From positions 124,001-188,000 of the forward strand of contig NZ_JAGGQJ010000003.1 of NCBI RefSeq assembly GCF_018613325.1: DNA of 64,000 nt, written 5' to 3'. The position numbers and the translations under genes were made by a program. Origin of the DNA: Bacillus sp. ISL-34. Its GTDB lineage: Bacteria > Bacillota > Bacilli > Bacillales > DSM-1321. The notes below the pieces were generated by a model that saw only the letters and a program-made list of their open reading frames with translations, was not told the DNA's origin and searched no databases. This document shows positions 56,648 through 64,000 of this stretch, one piece after another (position 1 is the first letter of the stretch; each line of letters begins with the position of its first letter).

Positions 56648-56724
56648 CATTGAAACTCCCTTCAGTGATAGGCTCATGGCCTGAGATACAAGGGGAAAAC
56701 CAGAATAAAAAAAGGGTGATTTTC

Positions 56725-56946
56725 TTGCCGGCCATCGTAGGAATCGTTCAAGTCATCAACGTCGGTAGCAGTGGAATTGTCCATATTGGTGACGTCTTTA
56801 AAATTAGTCCATATTCTACCTCAAAAACGTTTGCAGGTGCTGGCTCTTTTAATACAGGTGAATCCATATCCCTCTATAATGCCTATAGCACCACGAATAC
56901 AAATGATACTGATGGTGTGGATCAGCCACTGGTCTTAAATCTCTAA
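56725..56946 (+). CDS. gerPA: Spore germination protein GerPA
   Basis: 73 residues beginning at the TTG 56725-56727, preceded by AAAGGGTGATTTTC; this gives PAIVGIVQVINVGSSG as the N-terminus and the same length as B. subtilis GerPA. Earlier in-frame ATG codons would add an unrelated leader with no ribosome site and lie close to the promoter. GerP proteins are needed for normal coat permeability so that germinants reach their receptors. The SSGIVHIGDVFKISPYSTSKTFAGAGSFN core is shared with GerPF. First gene of six. Confidence 0.93.
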   Translation: MPAIVGIVQVINVGSSGIVHIGDVFKISPYSTSKTFAGAGSFNTGESISLYNAYSTTNTNDTDGVDQPLVLNL

Positions 56947-56967
56947 TGTTTTAAGAAAGGAGTCAGC

Positions 56968-57174
56968 ATGATCTTCAATATTCACCAGACCATACAAATC
57001 AATATGATAAAAATTGAAAGCATCTCCAATTCATCCGTTTTTCAAATAGGAAGTGCCGGGGTGATTAAACCATATTCCACATTAGCCAATACCGGTGGAT
57101 TCACTGAACCTGCTCCCGAAATTGAAGCAGATGTTACCCCATTAACCAGTTTCGTCCCATTTACTCCTAGTTAA
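56968..57174 (+). CDS. gerPB: Spore germination protein GerPB
   Basis: 68 residues. IHQTIQINMIKIESISNSSVFQIGSAGVIKPYS is the GerPB signature. 21 bases after gerPA with AAAGGAGTCAGC before the ATG. Short coat-associated protein; no membrane segment. Confidence 0.93.
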   Translation: MIFNIHQTIQINMIKIESISNSSVFQIGSAGVIKPYSTLANTGGFTEPAPEIEADVTPLTSFVPFTPS

Positions 57175-57253
57175 TAGGCATTCACCTACATCCAACTTTT
57201 TCATATACTGTCATATATGAAATTAACTTATTGTGAAGGTGGGGTGTTGAATC

Positions 57254-57865
57254 GTGAATCAAGATCTATATTCATATTCCATACAAATGCAGCGTTTTCT
57301 TGAAGCCCAGGATAAGCGGATCATGAAACTTGAACACGAACTCAAACGCCTGACAGATGAACTTGCCGAGCTGAAAAATAAACCGCCAATCCATGTAGAT
57401 AAAATTGAATATAAATTCGATCAGTTAAAAGTCGAATCTTTAGATGGAACATTGAATATCGGTTTAAATCCAACTGACCTTAACAACATTGATGAATTTG
57501 CCGTCAACAACCAACCTGTTCAACCTGCACCTAACCTATTTCCAGGCAGGGAAATCGTTGTCCAGGAAATTCACAACGATATACTATCAGACTTGGAAAA
57601 TATGATCAACGATGCGGAAAACCAGCTGAAAATATCATTGGAACCCTCTTATCATGACTTCATTAAACAGGATGTCGAACGCCAGCTTCATCAACGAATC
57701 AATATGTATTTCGATAATCTTTCTTACGCGGAACGTGCACCGCAGCAACGGGATAATGTCAAGGAAAAGGTCAGGGAAAAGGTAAAATCTGATATTCAAA
57801 CTGCATTACTCCAATTCATTACCCATTCACAAGCCGAGACAGGAGGAAATCCAAATGGAGTTTAA
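57254..57865 (+). CDS. gerPC: Spore germination protein GerPC
   Basis: 203 residues, the largest Ger P member. The N-terminal part is a coiled coil (about residues 14-50, RFLEAQDKRIMKLEHELKR onward), then a strand region (VDKIEYKFDQLKVESLDGTLNIGLNP), then an acidic helical part. Structural coat component of the GerP complex. GTG start at 57254 with GAAGGTGGGG upstream. Confidence 0.9.
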   Translation: MNQDLYSYSIQMQRFLEAQDKRIMKLEHELKRLTDELAELKNKPPIHVDKIEYKFDQLKVESLDGTLNIGLNPTDLNNIDEFAVNNQPVQPAPNLFPGREIVVQEIHNDILSDLENMINDAENQLKISLEPSYHDFIKQDVERQLHQRINMYFDNLSYAERAPQQRDNVKEKVREKVKSDIQTALLQFITHSQAETGGNPNGV

Positions 57866-58034
57866 TGTAACCAATCACCAGCTTTGTGTAGGAGATATTA
57901 AAATTACCGGTGTAGCAAGCTCTGCTTTATTTCTAATTGGGGATGTCCAAACGGTCCAACTATCTTCCGCATTCGATACCCCGCCGGAATCCCTTATCAT
58001 CGGGCCATTCGTGCCGCTTTCTCCAGAAGGATAA
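57855..58034 (+). CDS. gerPD: Spore germination protein GerPD
   Basis: 59 residues: MEFNVTNHQLCVGDIKITG, then ASSALFLIGDVQTVQLSSAF and ending GPFVPLSPEG, as expected of GerPD. It overlaps the end of gerPC by 11 bases in another frame, with AGGAGGAAATCCAA as its site inside gerPC, so translation is coupled. Another short member of the coat complex. Confidence 0.92.
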   Translation: MEFNVTNHQLCVGDIKITGVASSALFLIGDVQTVQLSSAFDTPPESLIIGPFVPLSPEG

Positions 58035-58039
58035 ATAAC

Positions 58040-58447
58040 ATGTTTTCTAGAATATCAAAAGTAAAATCTTTATTATCCGACACGGTATCATTCAGCTCCA
58101 CACTGCAAATCGGGGATACTTCATATATAGATGGAAATGCCCTGGCTATAGCCGTTCAGAAGAAAAGTGAAACTTTCGATTCAGTCGATGTTCATTTCGA
58201 AGACTATGACATTTTTAAAAAACCTTTTTATATCCCGAGATTGAATGAACCAGTCATATCAAGTTTTTCAAATCCGAATCCCTTCATACGGGTCGGCAAT
58301 ATCAATATAATCGGGATATCATCCTCATCTGTGGTTGGTGTGGGGAACGTAGGCCATGCACGTATGGAATCAAGAGTGAAACATATTCGGGAGGTTCCTA
58401 AAAAAAACGAAGAGACGCCAATCGAGGATTCAATTAACAACACTTAA
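58040..58447 (+). CDS. gerPE: Spore germination protein GerPE
   Basis: 135 residues. SRISKVKSLLSDTVSFSSTLQIGDTSYIDG at the start is the conserved GerPE head; the NINIIGISSSSVVGVGNVGHARMESRVKHIR section is also typical. Starts 5 bases after gerPD; CCAGAAGGATAAATAAC acts as the weak upstream site. Confidence 0.92.
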   Translation: MFSRISKVKSLLSDTVSFSSTLQIGDTSYIDGNALAIAVQKKSETFDSVDVHFEDYDIFKKPFYIPRLNEPVISSFSNPNPFIRVGNINIIGISSSSVVGVGNVGHARMESRVKHIREVPKKNEETPIEDSINNT

Positions 58448-58468
58448 ACTTTTAAAGGAGGAGTTCAT

Positions 58469-58687
58469 ATGCCTGCCATTATCGGCCCAGTTCAAGTATT
58501 TAATGTCGCGCAAGGAAACCTGTTATTCGGTGATTGCGCCGTCATTTCCCCTAAGTCTTCCTCCAAATCCGTTTACGGATCCGGTTCAGGGAACACAGCT
58601 GCAATCACCTTCACGGCTAATGGCCTGAACGGTAGCAATGTCCTTGATGTCAATGGGGTCGACCAGCCCATTACAGGGAATAATTAG
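58469..58687 (+). CDS. gerPF: Spore germination protein GerPF
   Basis: 72 residues and clearly homologous to GerPA over its whole length (PAIIGPVQVFNVAQGNLLFGD; SSSKSVYGSGSGNT; DVNGVDQPITG). AAAGGAGGAGTTCAT precedes the ATG. Last gene of the operon, closed by a strong terminator. Confidence 0.93.
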   Translation: MPAIIGPVQVFNVAQGNLLFGDCAVISPKSSSKSVYGSGSGNTAAITFTANGLNGSNVLDVNGVDQPITGNN

Positions 58688-58693
58688 TTAAGA

Positions 58694-58723
58694 AAAAAGC
58701 CTCCATTTCCAGGGAGGCTTTTT
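58694..58723. terminator. Terminator between gerPF and trpB
   Basis: AAAAAGCCTCC and GGAGGCTTTTT form a perfect 11-bp stem; works for both converging genes. Confidence 0.92.
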
Positions 58724-58732
58724 AAATTCGGC

Positions 58733-59896
58733 CTATTTTTCTAACATGTTAAATACCTGCTCGACATCTTTGTCTCCCCTGCCTGATAAATTAACGATCA
58801 GTATATCGTCTCTTGTTAACTCTTTTGCGAGCTTCATGGCGTGAGCTAGAGCATGTGAGCTTTCGAGAGCTGGAATGATCCCCTCTGTTTTGGATAATAC
58901 CTGAAAAGCCTCAAGAGCTTCTTCCCCTTTTACCGTCACATACTCCGCCCGTCCGCTATCTTTCAAAAAACTATGCTCAGGTCCCACGCTTGGGTAATCC
59001 AAACCTGCCGCTATGGAGAATGTAGGTTTTGGTTCCCCTTGCTCGTCCACTAACGTCAAACTTTTGAATCCGTGCAATACTGCCGGGACACCTTGCGAAA
59101 TACTTGGGGCTTCAATTGGCTCTACACCAATTAAACGGACATTGTCTTCATCAATATAATGAGCAAAAGCACCGATCGCATTACTTCCCCCTCCTGCACA
59201 AGCAATGATGGCAGTTGGCATTTTTCCTTCCTTTTCAAGGATCTGGCGCTTTGATTCTTCACTTATGATTGATTGGAAATGCTTAACGATCGTTGGATAT
59301 GGGTGTGGTCCCACTGCTGAACCAAGTAAGTAAAAAGTATTTTCATAGTTTTGCACCAAATCATTCAATGCCTCATCAACGGCATCCTTCAATCGCCCCT
59401 GTCCCTTTGCGACCGCTACGACTTTTGCCCCCAACAATTCCATCCGAAAGACATTCAACGCCTGCCTCTCCGTATCCAGCTTACCCATATAGATCACACA
59501 CTCCATGCCAAACATCGCACATGCAGTCGCAGTCGCCACACCATGCTGCCCAGCTCCAGTTTCTGCGATGACGCGTTTAGCACCCATCCGTTTAGCGAGT
59601 AGGATTTGGCCGATCGCATTATTGATTTTGTGAGCTCCTGTATGGTTCAGGTCTTCACGCTTCAAGTATATTTTTGCCCCGCCAACCTTTTTCGTTAAAT
59701 TCTTTGCAAGTGTTAACGGGTTTTCGCGTCCGACATATTCTTTCAAATAATATTGAAACTCCTCAATGAATTCCGGGGCATCCTTATATTTCAGGAATTC
59801 CGTTTCTAAAATATCCATAACTTCCTGAAGTTCACCCGGTACAAAGCTTCCACCGAAATCACCAAAGTATCCCTTGCTCTTGATCTCACTCTTCAT
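58733..59896 (-). CDS. trpB: Tryptophan synthase beta chain (stand-alone copy)
   Basis: 387-residue PLP enzyme that condenses indole with serine. PLP lysine Lys90 ([15 protein letters not shown]), catalytic Glu112 ([13 protein letters not shown]), phosphate loop [15 protein letters not shown] and SGRGDKDV near the end are complete; [12 protein letters not shown] is the TrpB1 signature. No trpA or other trp gene is beside it. It has its own promoter. The ATG 59894-59896 follows AAAGGAG by 11 bases; 23 codons of open frame upstream contain the promoter, so they are not coding. It may be a second copy, used to recover indole, or a separated native trpB. Confidence 0.93.
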   Translation of the reverse strand: MKSEIKSKGYFGDFGGSFVPGELQEVMDILETEFLKYKDAPEFIEEFQYYLKEYVGRENPLTLAKNLTKKVGGAKIYLKREDLNHTGAHKINNAIGQILLAKRMGAKRVIAETGAGQHGVATATACAMFGMECVIYMGKLDTERQALNVFRMELLGAKVVAVAKGQGRLKDAVDEALNDLVQNYENTFYLLGSAVGPHPYPTIVKHFQSIISEESKRQILEKEGKMPTAIIACAGGGSNAIGAFAHYIDEDNVRLIGVEPIEAPSISQGVPAVLHGFKSLTLVDEQGEPKPTFSIAAGLDYPSVGPEHSFLKDSGRAEYVTVKGEEALEAFQVLSKTEGIIPALESSHALAHAMKLAKELTRDDILIVNLSGRGDKDVEQVFNMLEK

Positions 59897-59935
59897 ACTC
59901 TTCTCTACTCCTTTAAAAAGGTATTTTTCTCCACT

Positions 59936-59965
59936 AGTATATAGTAAGCATTTGTACTTTTTCAA
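59936..59965 (-). promoter_or_regulatory. trpB promoter
   Basis: Minus strand: TTGAAA (59960-59965), 18 bases, TATACT (59936-59941), about 40 bases before the trpB start. No T-box or TRAP-like (GAG/TAG)n array is seen. Confidence 0.7.
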
Positions 59966-59984
59966 ACTATTCTGTTTATTTAAC

Positions 59985-60018
59985 CAAAAAGAAGCATCCC
60001 ATCAATGGGACACTCCTT
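59985..60018 (-). terminator. addA terminator
   Basis: On the minus strand GTGTCCCAT and ATGGGATGC pair, with GAAG/CTTC outside, followed by TTTTT. Six bases after the addA stop. Confidence 0.75.
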
Positions 60019-60023
60019 CTATC

Positions 60024-63000
60024 TTATACTTCCAATAAATGCGAGCCGTCAAAGAAAAACAAGTAACGGCCGGTTACCTTCTTATTCATTATCCCTTCAA
60101 CAGCCCGCGTATAAAGCTGAAGCTGCATCCGGTATCTATCGGCAAGAATCTCTTTAGCCCCTTCATATCCGTTGGCAAAACGGCCGGTGATTGTATCCGT
60201 TTTATAATCGAGAAGCACAAGACCTTCTTCATCCTCAAAGATACAATCAATTACACCTTGGATTAGGATCTCCTCATCTCCAGCCGCCCAATCGCTGTAC
60301 GCTTCCTTTGCAGGCAACGACATCGTAAATGGCACTTCACGGCGAATGTTCACGGCCTTCTGCATTCTTTGCCCGATTTCACTGTCATAGAAATCGACGA
60401 TTGTCTCAGGGTCCACAGCTTCTTTCTGTTCCTCCGTCAACAACTCGCGTTGAATCAAGTCAACCATCAGTTCCTGAATCGATTGAATGGTAATCTCTTT
60501 AGATAGATCAATATGCTGCATGACTAAATGTGTAATCGTACCCCTTTCAGCAGGAGTCAGTGACTTTTCCTGCATGAAAGTCGGCCGCTTCGTGATAGGA
60601 CGCTTAAATTTGCGCAACAACTCTGTGGAGCTTTGCTCGTCCTTTAGTTCATATTGACGTTTTAGTTCCGAAACGGATTGCTTGGAACGATACACCGTCG
60701 CCTCATGCTCGGGGTACTCCCACTCGAGCTGTTCCTTGATATCATCATAAAATTCGGAAACGATACCGACCTTCTCCGATTTCTGGACATGTTCAAGCAT
60801 TTGCTCTTGAACCAGTGCCTCTTCCTCATCCAGTACAGCAAGCTCTTCACTTGGAATGACGGAAATGGACCAAGTCGATGGATGCGACTCCATTTCTAAG
60901 CCAAGACCTGCAGCACCAAGGGAATCCCGATGTCGGACAAGGGATGGACCAATCCAATCAAGATAACTTTTTGCACCTGCCCGTACATAGTCCTTCAATA
61001 GCCAATCTCCATGTGCCGCATTACTTTCCCAGTTCTGCTGCGTTTTTTCTGCATCATTGATACTGGCAATCAAATAAAGCTTTTCCTTAGCCCTTGTAAG
61101 GGCCACGTAGAGGACACGCATCTCCTCGGCAATTAATTCAAGCTGCTTTTTTTTCTTAAAAGCCAATTGAGGGAGGGATGGATAAGTTATCCGTAATTCG
61201 GAATTCACATACTTTGCCGCAAAGCCATAATCCTTATCCAGTAAATAGGGCTTGCGTAAATCCATCATATTGAATTGCTTGGAAAGACCGGCAATGAACA
61301 CGATCGGGAACTCAAGCCCCTTTGACGAGTGAATAGTCATCAGCCGGACTACATCTTCCTGTTCCCCTAAAGCGCGAGCTGCCCCTAAATCATCCCCACG
61401 TTCTTGCATCCTTTCTATGAAACGCAAGAAACGGAATAGACCGCGGAAAGAACTTGCTTCATATTGCCTTGCCCTGTCATACAGCGCCCTTAAATTGGCC
61501 TGACGCTGTTTGCCGCCAGGCATCCCACCTGCGAAATCATAAAAATGCGTTTCGCGGTACAGAAGCCAGATCAAATCTGATAATGCCTCCTGCCTGGCAA
61601 GCTTCCTCCACTTCACCAGTTTTTTATAAAAAGCAGAGGCTTTTTCATAAAGCCCCGGATGCTCTTCCGGGTCACTCTTTCTGTAAAAATCAGCTAGCGC
61701 TTCGTAGTAGCTCCCTGTATGGAATAAACGCACCTGTGACATCTCTTCTTCATCCAGCCCGACGATGGGGGAACGGAGAACGGATGCCAATGGGATATCC
61801 TGTTGCGGATTATCAATCACCTTCAATAAGGAAATCATGATGGCCACTTCGGTCGCTTCAAAATACCCTGTCGATAAATTGGCATAGACTGGAATTCCCT
61901 GTTTTTTTAATTCCTCCATGATTTGCGGTGCCCATGGCATCGAACGAAGAAGAATGACCATGTCCCGATAGGTGGCAGATCGGTACTTTTGGGTTTTTGT
62001 ATCATATATCTGATGCTTTTCGCTTATAGCCTTTTTAATGAGCTTTGCCATCTGTCTTGCTTCGAACTGCGCTTTTTCAAGCTCCTCGGCCTCGAACCCT
62101 CCATCCGATCCTTCCGTTTCCGAATGAGCTTCCGGATCGGCTGTTCCATCAATTAAATGGAGTTCGATCGGGTTTGGATCGTCTTCGGGATATGGGGCAC
62201 CTTTTTTCAATTGGGCATCTTCATCATAATCAATCTCACCGACAGTAATGCCCATCAACTGTTGAAACAAGAAATTGGTCCCATCGAGAACTTCCTTTCG
62301 GCTCCGGAAATTGCGGTTTAAATCAATTTTCAGTCCGGAATCAACACCATCATGGGTAAAACGTGTGTATTTTCCAAGGAAGAGGTTCGGTTCCGCAAGC
62401 CTGAACCGGTAAATGGACTGCTTTACATCCCCTACCATGAAAAGATTCCCATCATATTCGCCGTCAGCCGTCACGAGTTTTAAAATGGATTCCTGAACAA
62501 GGTTCGTATCCTGATACTCATCTACGAGTACCTCTTTGAACTGGTTCCTGTATTCGTTGGCTGCCGCTGAAGGTTTTCGTTCACCATCCACAGTTTCCCC
62601 TGTCAAAATTTGTAGACAATAATGTTCCAAATCGGCGAAATCCACCAAGTTCTTTTCTGCTTTTGCAGCAAAGAATCTTTCGTCAAACCGTTTAACAAGC
62701 ATTACAAGTGTATCGACATATCCCTTGAGCTCCCTTATATCCCGCAAGTAGCTTTCCGGTTTACGGGAAAATAACTCTTCCTGTAACGATTTGATGATCT
62801 TCTTTGCCTTATCCCGGTACTTGGTAGCCTCATCCGTAATCTCTTTGATAAAATCTCCACCAGTAAGGCGTTTTGCCGTACCAAATTTCACGTTTTGGAT
62901 TTCCTCATAAAGTGCATTCCAGGATTGATCTTTCACTTCCGAAAGTTTAGCAATCATGGCAAGATCGGCTATATAGTTTTCAGCCCTTGGTGCCGGCCCC

Positions 63001-63758
63001 CCAGGAATTTTTGTCAACGCAAGCGAGCGTTCCAATAAATCCCGGGAAGTGTCCAATTGTAAACCAATATCGAACTTCAATGAATCGATAAACGAAAGAT
63101 CATCAATCCCATCATCATCTGCCAGCTCATACATGCTGGCGGCACCATCAAGCCATCTGTCCGGGTCTGGATTCGATTGCGAAAAATCATGCAGAGATCG
63201 AACGATATTCTGAAGTGCATCATCGTTTCGATCGCTTGTGAAGGCATCAACCAAATTAAAGAACTCTTCATTATCACTTTGGCCATACTGCTCCTCGAAA
63301 AGCTCTTCCATCACTTCATCACGAAGAAGCTGGATCTCCGTAGAATCTGCAATCCGGAAGCCCGGGTCGATATCCGTCAGATAATAATACTTCCTGATCA
63401 CCTCTAAACAAAAGGAATGGAGTGTGGAAATCGAAGCACGATTAATCAAGCTCAACTGCTTACGCAAATGCTGTGAATGCGGATTATCATTAATCGCTTT
63501 TTCTAATGCCTCACTTATCCGATGGCGCATCTCGGCAGCCGAGGCATTGGTGAATGTAACGACGAGCAGTTCATCAACATCGATTGGATCTTTTTCTGAA
63601 ATGACTTTTTGAATGATCCGGTTAACCAGCACCGCTGTTTTCCCTGAGCCTGCTGCGGCCGCAACCAGAATGTCCTGATCTTTAGCCCATATCGCCTTCC
63701 ATTGATCTTCCGTCCAAGTCACGTCTCCTGGCAGAGCAGGAATTTTCGTTTTACTCAT
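60024..63758 (-). CDS. addA: ATP-dependent helicase/nuclease subunit AddA
   Basis: 1244 residues. UvrD-type superfamily 1A helicase with a C-terminal nuclease domain; with AddB it processes double-strand breaks up to a Chi site for recombination. Walker A AAAGSGKT at 34-41, motif II LVDEYQDTN, GDVKQSIYRFR (motif III), LMTIHSSKGLEFPIVF (motif V) and VLYVALTRAKEKLYL (motif VI). The RecB-type nuclease motif GVIDCIF, then VLLDYKTD, lies near residues 1168-1188. Starts eight bases inside the addB end (ATGAGTAA), so the two are coupled. Confidence 0.96.
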   Translation of the reverse strand: MSKTKIPALPGDVTWTEDQWKAIWAKDQDILVAAAAGSGKTAVLVNRIIQKVISEKDPIDVDELLVVTFTNASAAEMRHRISEALEKAINDNPHSQHLRKQLSLINRASISTLHSFCLEVIRKYYYLTDIDPGFRIADSTEIQLLRDEVMEELFEEQYGQSDNEEFFNLVDAFTSDRNDDALQNIVRSLHDFSQSNPDPDRWLDGAASMYELADDDGIDDLSFIDSLKFDIGLQLDTSRDLLERSLALTKIPGGPAPRAENYIADLAMIAKLSEVKDQSWNALYEEIQNVKFGTAKRLTGGDFIKEITDEATKYRDKAKKIIKSLQEELFSRKPESYLRDIRELKGYVDTLVMLVKRFDERFFAAKAEKNLVDFADLEHYCLQILTGETVDGERKPSAAANEYRNQFKEVLVDEYQDTNLVQESILKLVTADGEYDGNLFMVGDVKQSIYRFRLAEPNLFLGKYTRFTHDGVDSGLKIDLNRNFRSRKEVLDGTNFLFQQLMGITVGEIDYDEDAQLKKGAPYPEDDPNPIELHLIDGTADPEAHSETEGSDGGFEAEELEKAQFEARQMAKLIKKAISEKHQIYDTKTQKYRSATYRDMVILLRSMPWAPQIMEELKKQGIPVYANLSTGYFEATEVAIMISLLKVIDNPQQDIPLASVLRSPIVGLDEEEMSQVRLFHTGSYYEALADFYRKSDPEEHPGLYEKASAFYKKLVKWRKLARQEALSDLIWLLYRETHFYDFAGGMPGGKQRQANLRALYDRARQYEASSFRGLFRFLRFIERMQERGDDLGAARALGEQEDVVRLMTIHSSKGLEFPIVFIAGLSKQFNMMDLRKPYLLDKDYGFAAKYVNSELRITYPSLPQLAFKKKKQLELIAEEMRVLYVALTRAKEKLYLIASINDAEKTQQNWESNAAHGDWLLKDYVRAGAKSYLDWIGPSLVRHRDSLGAAGLGLEMESHPSTWSISVIPSEELAVLDEEEALVQEQMLEHVQKSEKVGIVSEFYDDIKEQLEWEYPEHEATVYRSKQSVSELKRQYELKDEQSSTELLRKFKRPITKRPTFMQEKSLTPAERGTITHLVMQHIDLSKEITIQSIQELMVDLIQRELLTEEQKEAVDPETIVDFYDSEIGQRMQKAVNIRREVPFTMSLPAKEAYSDWAAGDEEILIQGVIDCIFEDEEGLVLLDYKTDTITGRFANGYEGAKEILADRYRMQLQLYTRAVEGIMNKKVTGRYLFFFDGSHLLEV

Positions 63759-64000
63759 CGCTCTCCCCCTCCCCCCTTAATAGCTCAAGAACGTCATTTT
63801 GTTTTTTCTGTGCCAAATTCCTGAATTGGTTCTCCTCCAGTGACTGGTCGAATTGGCATACAGATTTAAAGGAACAGAAGGTACATGGCGTTTTTTCTTT
63901 TAATTTGTATGGCGTTATATCCACATCACCATCGACCATTCGATCACCAGCCTCCTGATAAATACGGCGCACATGATGATTCAGAAGCGAAAATTCTTCC
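63751..64000 (-). CDS. addB: AddB, C-terminal end (cut by window edge)
   Basis: The last 83 or so residues of the partner subunit. Three cysteines C-x2-C-x5-C (CTFCSFKSVC) belong to the iron-sulfur staple of the AddB nuclease domain; the fourth would lie far upstream. The frame continues through the window end without a start, so the GTG near 63972 is internal. Stop overlaps the addA start. Confidence 0.93.
   Translation of the reverse strand, partial: EEFSLLNHHVRRIYQEAGDRMVDGDVDITPYKLKEKTPCTFCSFKSVCQFDQSLEENQFRNLAQKKQNDVLELLRGEGESDE

Noticed and set aside
59897-60023. TRAP or T-box leader for trpB
   Set aside because: No run of GAG/TAG triplets and no T-box core; only a simple promoter and the addA terminator are present.

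Overview
The window comes from the chromosome of an aerobic, endospore-forming member of the Bacillaceae. The evidence is a low-GC base composition, strong AGGAGG-type ribosome binding sites, a complete gerPABCDEF spore-coat operon, and a gene order that matches the Bacillus subtilis mecA-spx / trpS / fabHF-comZ / argCJBD-carAB-argF / yit / yis / asnO / gerP / addAB segment read backwards. A gentisate pathway, clpB and the particular mal cluster make a Peribacillus-like species more likely than B. subtilis itself; that species guess is inference. No rRNA, tRNA, insertion sequence, prophage or CRISPR array is visible.

Layout. 1-6.8 kb: partial mecA, spxA, a 1.2-kb non-coding stretch with about 41-bp tandem repeats, yjbC, a secreted putative glycoside hydrolase, trpS and yjbA; the opp and app peptide permease genes that neighbour these in B. 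subtilis are missing. 6.9-15.8 kb: yjaZ, fabF and fabH behind a FapR-type operator, a yjzB-like gene, comZ without med, two degenerate enzymes (a yjaV-like epimerase fold and a yjaU-like hydrolase fold), yjzD, and clpB behind a perfect CtsR box. 15.9-21 kb: a four-gene 3-hydroxybenzoate/gentisate operon (ring hydroxylase, gentisate dioxygenase, DinB protein, fumarylpyruvate hydrolase) with a divergent IclR regulator. 21-30.8 kb: yjzC and the seven-gene arginine/carbamoyl-phosphate operon, with two ARG-box-like operators. 31-40.6 kb: an Fnr-type Fe-S regulator, moaA, a yit block (yitW, yitV, yitU, yitT, yitS, yajQ-type) with several small genes, a KGG-repeat stress protein, a stress-type dehydrogenase and a broken metallo-beta-lactamase gene. 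40.7-48.8 kb: a maltodextrin locus with a LacI regulator, an alpha-glucosidase, a membrane-anchored amylase relative that has lost every catalytic residue, an orphan solute-binding lipoprotein and a neopullulanase, with a CcpA cre site in the divergent promoter region. 48.9-64 kb: asnO, yisL, a DUF418 membrane protein, an MFS transporter, an acyl-CoA ligase interrupted by one stop codon, gerPA-F behind a SigK-type promoter, a stand-alone trpB, addA and the 3' end of addB.

How it works together: the arg operon makes arginine from glutamate and supplies its own carbamoyl phosphate. The gentisate operon carries 3-hydroxybenzoate to fumarate and pyruvate, and its DinB protein is the natural candidate for the maleylpyruvate isomerase step. 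The mal locus splits maltodextrins inside the cell but has no permease in this window. The most unusual item is the catalytically dead, surface-anchored GH13 protein beside the orphan binding protein.
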